Shown here: positions 57,309-64,000 of the stretch, piece after piece
Numbering within the stretch: the stretch's first letter is position 1
Layout of the letters: every line of letters starts with the position of its first letter
Source: Klenkia taihuensis
GTDB taxonomy: Bacteria; Actinomycetota; Actinomycetes; Mycobacteriales; Geodermatophilaceae
Assembly: GCF_900112525.1 (NCBI RefSeq)
Contig: NZ_FOMD01000001.1
Coordinates: forward strand, 1,364,001-1,428,000
Length of the DNA: 64,000 nt
Direction: 5' to 3'
Program-made: the position numbers and the translations under genes
The notes under the pieces: generated by a model
The model's input: only the letters and a program-made list of their open reading frames with translations
Database searches by the model: none
What the model was told of the DNA's origin: nothing

Positions 57309-59516
57309 GTGACCACGGACACAGCGCGCGCCGTCCCACCGTCCGACCCGGCGCGCCGCCGGCGCCGCCCGACCGCGCAGGGCGTCGTCGTGTGGACGCT
57401 GGTCGCCCTGGTGGGGGCGACCTGCTGGACGGTGCTCGCGCTGTCCCGCGGGGAGAGCGTCAGCGCGCTGTGGATCCTGTTCGCCGCGCTGTCGAGCTAC
57501 GCGATCGCCTACCGCTTCTACTCCAAGTTCATCGCGCACAAGGTGCTGCGGGTCGACGACCGGCGGGCCACCCCGGCCGAGCGGCTGGAGAACGGCCGGG
57601 ACTTCGAGGTCACCGACCGCCGGGTGCTCTTCGGCCACCACTTCGCCGCGATCGCCGGCGCCGGCCCGCTGGTCGGCCCGGTGCTCGCCGCGCAGATGGG
57701 CTACCTGCCCGGCACCGTCTGGATCATCGTCGGCGTCATCGCCGCCGGTGCCGTGCAGGACATGGTCGTGCTGTTCTTCTCGATGCGGCGCAACGGGCAG
57801 AGCCTGGGCCAGATGATCCGCGCCGAGATCGGCGTCGTCGGCGGCGTCGCGGCGCTGGTCGCGGTCTTCGCCATCATGATCATCATCCTGGCGGTGCTGG
57901 CGCTCATCGTGGTCAACGCCCTGGCCGAGTCGCCGTGGGGCGTGTTCTCCATCGCGCTGACCATCCCGATCGCGCTCCTCATGGGTGTCTACCTGCGGGT
58001 GATCCGGCCCGGGCGGGTGCTCGAGGCCAGCGCGATCGGCGTCGTCCTGCTGCTGGCCGCGATCATCGGTGGCGGCATGGTCGACGGCACCGCGCTGGGC
58101 GACGCGCTCACCCTGGACAAGACCACGCTGGTCATCGCGCTGGTGGTCTACGGCTTCGTCGCCTCGGTGCTGCCGGTCTGGCTGCTGCTCACCCCGCGCG
58201 ACTACCTGTCGACGTTCATGAAGATCGGCGTCATCGTGCTGCTGGCCGTCGGGCTGGTCATCGCGATGCCGGTGCTGCAGAACGACGCGGTGAGCAGCTT
58301 CGCCCTCGCCGGCGACGGCCCGGTGTTCGCCGGCTCCCTGTTCCCGTTCGTCTTCATCACCATCGCCTGCGGCGCCCTGTCGGGCTTCCACGCGCTGATC
58401 TCCTCGGGCACGACGCCGAAGATGGTCGCCAAGGAGAGCCAGGTCCGGGTGATCGGCTACGGCGGCATGCTGATGGAGTCCTTCGTGGCCATCAGCGCGC
58501 TCATCGCCGCGTGCATCCTCGACCCGGCGCTGTACTTCTCGATGAACGCCCCGGCCGGGGCCACCGGCGGCACCGTCGAGGGCGCGTCGGCGTTCGTGGC
58601 CAACCTCGGCTTCACCATCAGCCCGGCCGAGCTGCAGGCCGCCGCGGACACCATCGAGGAGGCCACGCTCGTCTCCCGCACCGGCGGCGCGCCGACGCTG
58701 GCCTACGGCATCTCGGAGATCTTCCAAACCGCGTTCGGCGGCGGGCTGCAGGCCTTCTGGTACCACTTCGCGATCATGTTCGAGGCGCTGTTCATCCTCA
58801 CCGCCGTCGACGCCGGCACCCGCGTGGGCCGGTTCATGCTGCAGGACACCGTCGGCAACGTGTGGAAGCGGTTCGGCGACCTGACCTGGTGGCCGGCCAG
58901 CTGGGTGGCCTCGGCCGTGGTGGTCGGCGCCTGGGGCTACATCCTCTACATCGGCGTCACCGACCCGCTGGGCGGCATCAACCAGCTCTTCCCGCTGTTC
59001 GGCATCGCCAACCAGCTGCTGGCCGCCATCGCGCTCACGCTGTGCACGACGCTGCTGGTCAAGCACGGCAAGCTGCGCTGGGTCTGGGTCACCGCCGTGC
59101 CCCTCGCCTGGGTCCTGCTCATCACCATGACCGCGTCGTTCCAGAAGGTGTTCTCCGGCGACCCCAAGGTCGGCTACTTCGCCCAGCGCGCGCAGTACGC
59201 CGATGCCCTGGCCCGCGGTGAGGTGCTCGCCCCGGCCACCGACGAGGCCGCGATGGCGCAGGTGGTCACCAACTCCACCGTCAACGGCGTCCTGCAGTCG
59301 GTGTTCGCGCTGCTGGCGCTGGTCGTGGTGGCCAACGCCGCGGTGGTCTGCGTGCGGGCGGTCCGCGCCGGCGGCCTGCCCACCACCGAGGTGCCGGCCG
59401 AGCCCTCCCGGATCGTGGAGCCCTCCGGGTTCTTCCCGACCGCGCAGGAGCGGGCGCTGCTGGACGCCGAGCGGGCCCGGCTGGCCGCGGAGCGCGAGCC
59501 GTCGGGGCAGCAGTGA
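57309..59516 (+). CDS. cstA: CstA-family pyruvate/peptide transporter
   Basis: Carbon-starvation membrane protein of 735 residues with ~16 helices. Family blocks include FGHHFAAIAGAGPLVGPVLAAQMG, AGAVQDMVVLFFSMRRNGQSLGQM, GALSGFHALISSGTTPKM, GAPTLAYGISEIFQ and GRFMLQDTVGN. In enterobacteria CstA and its relative BtsT import peptides or pyruvate when carbon is scarce. The soluble C-terminal tail is Glu/Arg/Ala-rich. GTG 57309 is fixed by the nearby -10 box. The stop overlaps the GTG of the small partner. Confidence 0.93.
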   Translation: MTTDTARAVPPSDPARRRRRPTAQGVVVWTLVALVGATCWTVLALSRGESVSALWILFAALSSYAIAYRFYSKFIAHKVLRVDDRRATPAERLENGRDFEVTDRRVLFGHHFAAIAGAGPLVGPVLAAQMGYLPGTVWIIVGVIAAGAVQDMVVLFFSMRRNGQSLGQMIRAEIGVVGGVAALVAVFAIMIIILAVLALIVVNALAESPWGVFSIALTIPIALLMGVYLRVIRPGRVLEASAIGVVLLLAAIIGGGMVDGTALGDALTLDKTTLVIALVVYGFVASVLPVWLLLTPRDYLSTFMKIGVIVLLAVGLVIAMPVLQNDAVSSFALAGDGPVFAGSLFPFVFITIACGALSGFHALISSGTTPKMVAKESQVRVIGYGGMLMESFVAISALIAACILDPALYFSMNAPAGATGGTVEGASAFVANLGFTISPAELQAAADTIEEATLVSRTGGAPTLAYGISEIFQTAFGGGLQAFWYHFAIMFEALFILTAVDAGTRVGRFMLQDTVGNVWKRFGDLTWWPASWVASAVVVGAWGYILYIGVTDPLGGINQLFPLFGIANQLLAAIALTLCTTLLVKHGKLRWVWVTAVPLAWVLLITMTASFQKVFSGDPKVGYFAQRAQYADALARGEVLAPATDEAAMAQVVTNSTVNGVLQSVFALLALVVVANAAVVCVRAVRAGGLPTTEVPAEPSRIVEPSGFFPTAQERALLDAERARLAAEREPSGQQ

Positions 59517-59692
59517 TCCGCCGCTGGGGCGCCGCCGTCCGCTGGTACCTGCGGGCGCTGACGGGTGAGGACCGCTACGACCGGCACGTCGCGGCCTGCG
59601 CCGCCGACGGCCGGGTGCCGATGACCCGCCGCGCGTTCGAGCGGCACCGCACCGACGTCGCGGCGGCCCACGCCCACGAGAGGTGCTGCTGA
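59513..59692 (+). CDS. Small YbdD/YjiX-family (DUF466) partner of CstA
   Basis: 59 residues, missed by length filters. The GTG at 59513 overlaps the cstA stop (GTGA). The sequence starts IRRWGAAVRWYLRALTGED.Y and ends with the family signature PMTRRAFERHR..........ERCC, including the terminal Cys pair. YbdD proteins always accompany CstA-type carriers and are needed for transport in tested cases. It ends 7 nt from the convergent glgX stop. Confidence 0.88.
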   Translation: MIRRWGAAVRWYLRALTGEDRYDRHVAACAADGRVPMTRRAFERHRTDVAAAHAHERCC

Positions 59693-59699
59693 GCCCCCG

Positions 59700-61844
59700 C
59701 TAGGGCCGGCGCAGGACCCGCAGCGCCCAGACGGTGCGCGAGGGCATGACCAGGGGGCCGGGGGCGACGACGACGGCGCGGTCCGGGGCGCCGGTGGGCC
59801 ACTCCGTGGAGACCGCGAACTCGTAGCCGTCGGCCCAGGGCGCGCCGGGCAGGGTGACCTCGACGTCCTCCGGGCCGGCGTGCAGCCAGACCAGCCACGA
59901 GTCGTCGACCACCGGCCGGCCGCGCTGGTCGCGGTGCCGGATGCCGCGGCCGTCGAGGTACATGCCGATGGTCTGCAGCCCGGTGTCGAACCACTCCTCG
60001 TTGGTGATCAGCCCGCCGCCCGGGGCGAACCAGGCCAGGTCGCGGGTGCCGCCGGAGCCGGGCACCTCGTGGCCGTCGAAGAACGCCTCCTGCCGCAGCG
60101 CGGGGGAGGACCGGCGCAGCGCCACCAGCCGGGAGGTGAAGGTCCACAGGTCGGCGTCGATGTCGCCCCAGTCCAGCCAGGAGATCTCCGAGTCCTGGCA
60201 GTAGGCGTTGTTGTTGCCCAGCTGGGTGCGGCCGAGCTCGTCGCCGGCGGTCAGCATCGGGACGCCGGTGGACAGCAGCAGCGTGGCCAGCACGTTGCGC
60301 ACCTGCTTGGCCCGCAGCCCGGTCACCTCCGGGTCGTCGGTCGGGCCCTCCACGCCGCAGTTCCAGCCGCGGTTGTGGCTCTCGCCGTCCCGGTTGTCCT
60401 CGCCGTTGGCCTCGTTGCGCTTGCGCTCGTAGCTGTAGAGGTCGCGCAGGGTGAACCCGTCGTGCGCGGTCACGAAGTTCACCGACGCGAAGGGACGGCG
60501 GCCGTCGGAGCGGTAGAGGTCGCTGGACCCGGTCAGCCGGTAGGCCAGGTCGCGGACCCCGACGTGCTGGCCGGACCACACGTCGCGCACGGTGTCCCGG
60601 TACTTGCCGTTCCACTCGGTCCACAGCGGCGGGAAGTTGCCCACCTGGTAGCCGCCCTCGCCGACGTCCCACGGCTCGGCGATCAGCTTGACCTGGCTGA
60701 CCACCGGGTCCTGGTGCACCACGTCGAAGAAGGCCGACAGCCGGTCGACGTCGTGCATCGAGCGGGCCAGCGCCGAGGCCAGGTCGAAGCGGAAGCCGTC
60801 CACGTGCATCTCGGTCACCCAGTACCGCAGGGAGTCCATGAGCAGCGCCAGCACCTGGGGACGGCGGACGTCGAGGGTGTTGCCGCAGCCGGTGTAGTCG
60901 GTGTAGCGGGCGGGCGCGCCCGCGCCGAGGCGGTAGTACCCGCCGTTGTCGATGCCCTTGAACGACAAGGTCGGGCCGGTGTGGTCGCCCTCGGCCGTGT
61001 GGTTGTAGACCACGTCGAGGATGACCTCGATGCCCGCGGCGTGCAGGGCCTTGACCATCGCCTTGAACTCGGTGACCTGGCCGCCGCCGGTGCCGGCGGA
61101 GGAGTACGCGGCGTGCGGGGCGAAGTAGCCCAGCGTGTTGTAGCCCCAGTAGTTGGTCAGGCCGCGGCGCAGCAGGTGCGGCTCGGAGACGAAGTGGTGC
61201 ACCGGCAGCAGCTCGACCGCGGTCACGCCGAGGGACAGCAGGTGCTCGACGAAGGCCGGGTGCGCCAGCCCCGCGTAGGTCCCGCGCAGCGCCGGCGGGA
61301 CGTCGGGGTGGCGCACGGTGGCGCCCTTGACGTGCACCTCGTAGATGACGGTGTCCGACCACGGGGTGCGCGGCGCGGCGTCGCCGTCCCAGGGGAAGGA
61401 GTCGTGGATGACCACTCCGCGCGGCACGTGCGGCGCGGAGTCGCGGTCGTCGGGGGTGCCGGCGTCCGGGTGGCCCTCGGGGAAGCCGAACAGCGACGGG
61501 TCCAGGGTCAGGTCGCCGTCGACGGCGCGGGCGTAGGGGTCCAGCAGCAGCTTGGCCGGGTTGTACCGCGCACCGGAGGACGGGTCGTAACCGCCGTGCA
61601 CCCGGTAGCCGTAGCGCTGGCCGGGGCCCACACCGGGCAGCCGGCCGTGCCACACCTGGTGGGTGGTCTCCTGCAGCCGCTGCCGGTGCTCGGTGCCGTC
61701 GGGGTCGAACAGGCAGAGGTCCACCGCCGAGGCACCCGCGGACCACAGCGCGACGTTGGTGCCGGTGCCGTCCCAGTGCGCGCCGAGCGGGGCCGGGCTG
61801 CCCGGCCACACCTCCACCGACGGCCCCGTTGCTCGATTCGCCAC
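59700..61844 (-). CDS. glgX: Glycogen debranching enzyme
   Basis: Hydrolyses alpha-1,6 branches, mainly in phosphorylase-trimmed glucan. 714 residues: CBM48-type start (PAPLGAHWDGTGTNVALWSAGA), GH13 barrel with GFRFDLASAL (nucleophile), LIAEPWDVG (acid) and VNFVTAHDGFTLRDL. The NEANGEDNRDGESHNRGWNCG stretch is the GlgX/TreX signature. It complements glgP 3.6 kb away, though it has its own promoter region. GTG 61844 is not preceded by a clear ribosome site. Confidence 0.95.
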   Translation of the reverse strand: MANRATGPSVEVWPGSPAPLGAHWDGTGTNVALWSAGASAVDLCLFDPDGTEHRQRLQETTHQVWHGRLPGVGPGQRYGYRVHGGYDPSSGARYNPAKLLLDPYARAVDGDLTLDPSLFGFPEGHPDAGTPDDRDSAPHVPRGVVIHDSFPWDGDAAPRTPWSDTVIYEVHVKGATVRHPDVPPALRGTYAGLAHPAFVEHLLSLGVTAVELLPVHHFVSEPHLLRRGLTNYWGYNTLGYFAPHAAYSSAGTGGGQVTEFKAMVKALHAAGIEVILDVVYNHTAEGDHTGPTLSFKGIDNGGYYRLGAGAPARYTDYTGCGNTLDVRRPQVLALLMDSLRYWVTEMHVDGFRFDLASALARSMHDVDRLSAFFDVVHQDPVVSQVKLIAEPWDVGEGGYQVGNFPPLWTEWNGKYRDTVRDVWSGQHVGVRDLAYRLTGSSDLYRSDGRRPFASVNFVTAHDGFTLRDLYSYERKRNEANGEDNRDGESHNRGWNCGVEGPTDDPEVTGLRAKQVRNVLATLLLSTGVPMLTAGDELGRTQLGNNNAYCQDSEISWLDWGDIDADLWTFTSRLVALRRSSPALRQEAFFDGHEVPGSGGTRDLAWFAPGGGLITNEEWFDTGLQTIGMYLDGRGIRHRDQRGRPVVDDSWLVWLHAGPEDVEVTLPGAPWADGYEFAVSTEWPTGAPDRAVVVAPGPLVMPSRTVWALRVLRRP

Positions 61845-61899
61845 GCAGTCATCGTGCCCGACACCCGGGTGTTCCCGGGGGATGCCGGGAGCGGGTTGG

Positions 61900-61912
61900 T
61901 TGGATGGGGTCC
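61900..61912 (+). promoter_or_regulatory. Candidate -10 box of the ABC ATPase gene
   Basis: TTGGAT (61900-61905) is followed by 7 nt and GTG 61913, supporting this start over ATG 61904, which overlaps the box. Confidence 0.35.
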
Positions 61913-62704
61913 GTGCCCAGCTCCGTGGTCGTCCAGCTCTCCGGTGTCGACGTCGTGCGGGGGAGCGCCACCCTGCTGCGCTCGGTCGACTGGACCGTCC
62001 GGGAGGACGAGCGGTGGGTGCTGCTCGGGCCCAACGGCGCGGGCAAGACCACGCTCATGCAGCTGGCGTCGGCGCAGCTGCACCCCACCCGCGGCACGGT
62101 CGAGCTGCTGGGGGAGACCCTCGGTGCGGTCGACGTCTTCGAGCTGCGGCCCCGGATCGGGCTGACCAGCGCGGCGCTGGCCCAGCGGATCGGCCCCGCC
62201 GAGCGGGTCGGCGACGTCGTCGTCTCGGCCGGCTACGCCGTGATGGGCCGCTGGCGCGAGCGCTACGACGTGCACGACCTGACCCGCGCGGCGCTGCTCA
62301 TGGACCGGTGGGGTGTCGGCCCCTACGCGAACCGGGCCTTCGGCACGCTGAGCGAGGGCGAGCGCAAGCGCGCCCAGATCGCCCGCGCGCTGATGACCGA
62401 CCCCGAGCTGCTGCTGCTCGACGAGCCCGGCGCGGGCCTGGACCTGGGTGGCCGCGAGGACCTGGTGTCCCGGCTGACCGACCTGGCCCGCGACCCGCAC
62501 GCCCCGGCGCAGGTGCTGGTCACCCACCACGTCGAGGAGATCCCGCCCGGCTACACGCACGCGATGCTGCTGCGCGCGGGCTCGGTGGTCGCGGCCGGCC
62601 CGGTGGACGACGTCCTCACCGCCGAGCTGCTCGGCGAGACCTTCGGCCTGCCCCTGGCGCTGGGCCGGGTGCGCGGCCGCTTCACCGCCCGCCGCGCCGG
62701 CTGA
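61913..62704 (+). CDS. ABC transporter ATP-binding protein (stand-alone, ModF/molybdate-like)
   Basis: 263 residues of one ATPase domain. Walker A GPNGAGKTT at 39-47, signature LSEGERKRAQIARALM (LSEGE rather than LSGGQ), Walker B LLLLDEPGAGLDL and switch His in VTHHVEEIP. No permease or binding protein is adjacent. The ERKRAQIARAL and HHVEEIPPGYTHAMLL blocks resemble the YlmA/ModF-like stand-alone ATPases often annotated for iron or molybdate. Substrate cannot be told. Confidence 0.82.
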   Translation: MPSSVVVQLSGVDVVRGSATLLRSVDWTVREDERWVLLGPNGAGKTTLMQLASAQLHPTRGTVELLGETLGAVDVFELRPRIGLTSAALAQRIGPAERVGDVVVSAGYAVMGRWRERYDVHDLTRAALLMDRWGVGPYANRAFGTLSEGERKRAQIARALMTDPELLLLDEPGAGLDLGGREDLVSRLTDLARDPHAPAQVLVTHHVEEIPPGYTHAMLLRAGSVVAAGPVDDVLTAELLGETFGLPLALGRVRGRFTARRAG

Positions 62705-62714
62705 CGCCCCTGCA

Positions 62715-62757
62715 TAAGGTCGGTGTCGAACCCATCGAGGACGCTGGAGGACGACGC
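62715..62757 (+). promoter_or_regulatory. Enoyl-CoA hydratase promoter and ribosome site
   Basis: TAAGGT (62715-62720) is a good -10 box; the ~31-nt leader ends with CTGGAGGACGACGC before ATG 62758. No YTACY-N4-RGTAR dyad is seen here. Confidence 0.5.
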
Positions 62758-63543
62758 ATGGCCGAGCCGGAGTTCGTGACGCTGCAGGTCGAGGACGGCG
62801 TGGGCACCATCCGCCTGGACCGCCCGAAGATGAACGCGATCGACGAGCAGCTGCACTGGGAGGTCCGCACCGCCGCGCAGGAGGCCGGCAGCCGGGCCGA
62901 CGTCCGCGCGGTGGTCATCTACGGCGGCGAGCGGGTGTTCGCCGCGGGCGCCGACATCAAGGCCATGTCGCAGCTGACCGGCTCGTCGATGGTGGCGTGG
63001 GGCCGGGAGCTGACCAGCTCGTTCCGCGAGGTCGCCCGCGTGCCCAAGCCGGTCATCGCCGCGATCACCGGCTACGCGCTGGGCGGGGGCTACGAGCTGG
63101 CGCTGTGCGCAGACTTCCGGGTCATGGGGGAGTCGGCCAAGGTCGGCCAGCCCGAGATCCTGCTCGGCGTCATCCCCGGCGCCGGCGGCACCCAGCGACT
63201 GGCCCGGTTGGTCGGTCCGGCCAAGGCCAAGGACCTGGTGTTCACCGGCCGGCACGTCGGTGCCGAGGAGGCACTGGAGCTGGGGCTGGTGGACGCCGTC
63301 GTCCCCGACGACCAGGTCTACGCCGCCAGCGTCGCGATGGCCCGCAAGTTCGCCGCCGGCCCGCCGCTGGCGCTGGCCGCGGCCAAGCGCGCGATCGACG
63401 AGGGCCTGGACGGCGCGATCGACCACGGCCTGGCGCTGGAGAGCGAGCTGTTCGCCGGGCTGTTCGACACCGAGGACCAGAAGACCGGCATGGCCTCCTT
63501 CCTCTCCGAGGGGCCCGGCAAGGCCACCTTCAGCGGCCGATGA
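62758..63543 (+). CDS. Enoyl-CoA hydratase (crotonase family)
   Basis: Hydrates 2-enoyl-CoA to 3-hydroxyacyl-CoA, 261 residues. The oxyanion-hole segments are [10 protein letters not shown] and [16 protein letters not shown]; the two catalytic glutamates fall in GGGYELAL and [15 protein letters not shown]. It could interconvert crotonyl-CoA and 3-hydroxybutyryl-CoA, the step between the dehydrogenase at 27596 and Ccr at 34404, as well as serve beta-oxidation. The stop overlaps the next ATG (ATGA). Confidence 0.93.
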   Translation: MAEPEFVTLQVEDGVGTIRLDRPKMNAIDEQLHWEVRTAAQEAGSRADVRAVVIYGGERVFAAGADIKAMSQLTGSSMVAWGRELTSSFREVARVPKPVIAAITGYALGGGYELALCADFRVMGESAKVGQPEILLGVIPGAGGTQRLARLVGPAKAKDLVFTGRHVGAEEALELGLVDAVVPDDQVYAASVAMARKFAAGPPLALAAAKRAIDEGLDGAIDHGLALESELFAGLFDTEDQKTGMASFLSEGPGKATFSGR

Positions 63544-64000
63544 GCGACCGGCCCGCCCACCTCGACCGCCCCGCGCAGCTCGACCGCTGCGACGAGGCGG
63601 GGCGGGCCTGGGTGGAGCGGGCCGTCGCGCTCGTCGAGGCCGATGCCCGGCGCAGCGCCGACACCCACCTGCTGGTCTACCCGCTGCCGCCGGAGTGGGG
63701 GGTGCAGCTCTACCTCAAGGACGAGTCCACCCACCCGACCGGCAGCCTCAAGCACCGGCTGGCCCGCTCGCTGTTCCTGCACGCGCTGTGCTCGGGCTGG
63801 ATCGGCGAGGGCTCGACGGTGGTGGAGGCCTCCAGCGGGTCGACGGCGGTCAGCGAGGCCTACTTCGCCCGGATGCTGGGCCTGCCGTTCGTCGCGGTCA
63901 TGCCGGCCTCCACCAGCCCGGAGAAGATCGCGCTCATCGAGTTCCACGGCGGTCGCTGCCACCTGGTCGCCGACGCCGGCACCGTCTACGACGAGGCCCG
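63540..64000 (+). CDS. PLP-dependent cysteine synthase-like protein, 3' end outside window
   Basis: First ~153 residues of a fold-type II PLP enzyme. The PLP lysine lies in [15 protein letters not shown] and the substrate loop in [15 protein letters not shown], both cysteine synthase-like. The start [25 protein letters not shown] differs from CysK/CysM and matches a longer actinobacterial subgroup of uncertain substrate. Coupled to the enoyl-CoA hydratase by ATGA. Confidence 0.85.
   Translation, partial: MSDRPAHLDRPAQLDRCDEAGRAWVERAVALVEADARRSADTHLLVYPLPPEWGVQLYLKDESTHPTGSLKHRLARSLFLHALCSGWIGEGSTVVEASSGSTAVSEAYFARMLGLPFVAVMPASTSPEKIALIEFHGGRCHLVADAGTVYDEA

Overview
The window is about 64 kb of very GC-rich, gene-dense chromosome from an actinobacterium. 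GTG starts, 4-nt start/stop overlaps and TANNNT -10 boxes placed 6-8 nt before start codons are frequent. Gene order follows, with insertions, the Mycobacterium tuberculosis segment I remember as Rv1294 to Rv1328: homoserine/threonine genes, rho, rpmE, prfA, prmC, a Sua5 protein, the WecA-type transferase, the ATP synthase operon, a DUF2550 gene, the PduO-type adenosyltransferase, murA, nucS, fadA, a thioredoxin/TPR protein, then glgB, glgE and glgP. Overall flavour and a complete ethylmalonyl-CoA pathway fit a free-living, possibly Geodermatophilaceae-like organism; that family assignment is inference.

Layout. 1-3182: hom (5' end missing), thrC and thrB, coupled by overlapping start/stop codons. 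3215-11432: rho with a huge disordered arm, rpmE with a perfect hairpin terminator, prfA-prmC (prmC seems to start at CTG), a GH114 lipoprotein, tsaC/sua5, wecA-type transferase and a membrane protein. 11447-20094: ATP synthase operon (I, a, c, b, delta, alpha, gamma, beta), then an unusual break with terminator, promoters and a small unknown gene before epsilon, then DUF2550. 20091-29690: cobalamin adenosyltransferase, fosfomycin-insensitive-type murA, ethylmalonyl-CoA mutase, a dicarboxylate/amino-acid symporter, the mismatch endonuclease NucS and a double-length 3-hydroxyacyl-CoA dehydrogenase. 29684-34315: sortase with its probable surface-protein partner, a polytopic membrane protein and a DivIVA-like coiled coil. 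34404-41026: crotonyl-CoA carboxylase/reductase, epimerase, hydrolase, thiolase, MeaB GTPase and an FAD oxidoreductase. 41041-42112: a DUF559 nuclease gene bracketed by two related palindromic repeats. 42123-45382: NlpC/P60 hydrolase with a long leader, thioredoxin/TPR protein and a zinc-protease lipoprotein. 45508-61844: GlgE alpha-glucan pathway (glgB, mak, treS, glgE), divergent glgP, FHA protein, CstA with its small YbdD partner, and glgX. 61913-64000: an ABC ATPase, an enoyl-CoA hydratase and the start of a cysteine-synthase-like enzyme.

How they work together. Thiolase, hydroxyacyl-CoA dehydrogenase, crotonase, Ccr, epimerase, B12-dependent Ecm, the MeaB chaperone and the adenosyltransferase together could run acetyl-CoA assimilation through ethylmalonyl-CoA. 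Three of their promoters carry the same dyad, YTACY-N4-RGTAR, suggesting one repressor. The glucan block converts trehalose to alpha-glucan and degrades it again. The most unusual local structure is the repeat-flanked DUF559 gene, whose stop codon lies inside one repeat.
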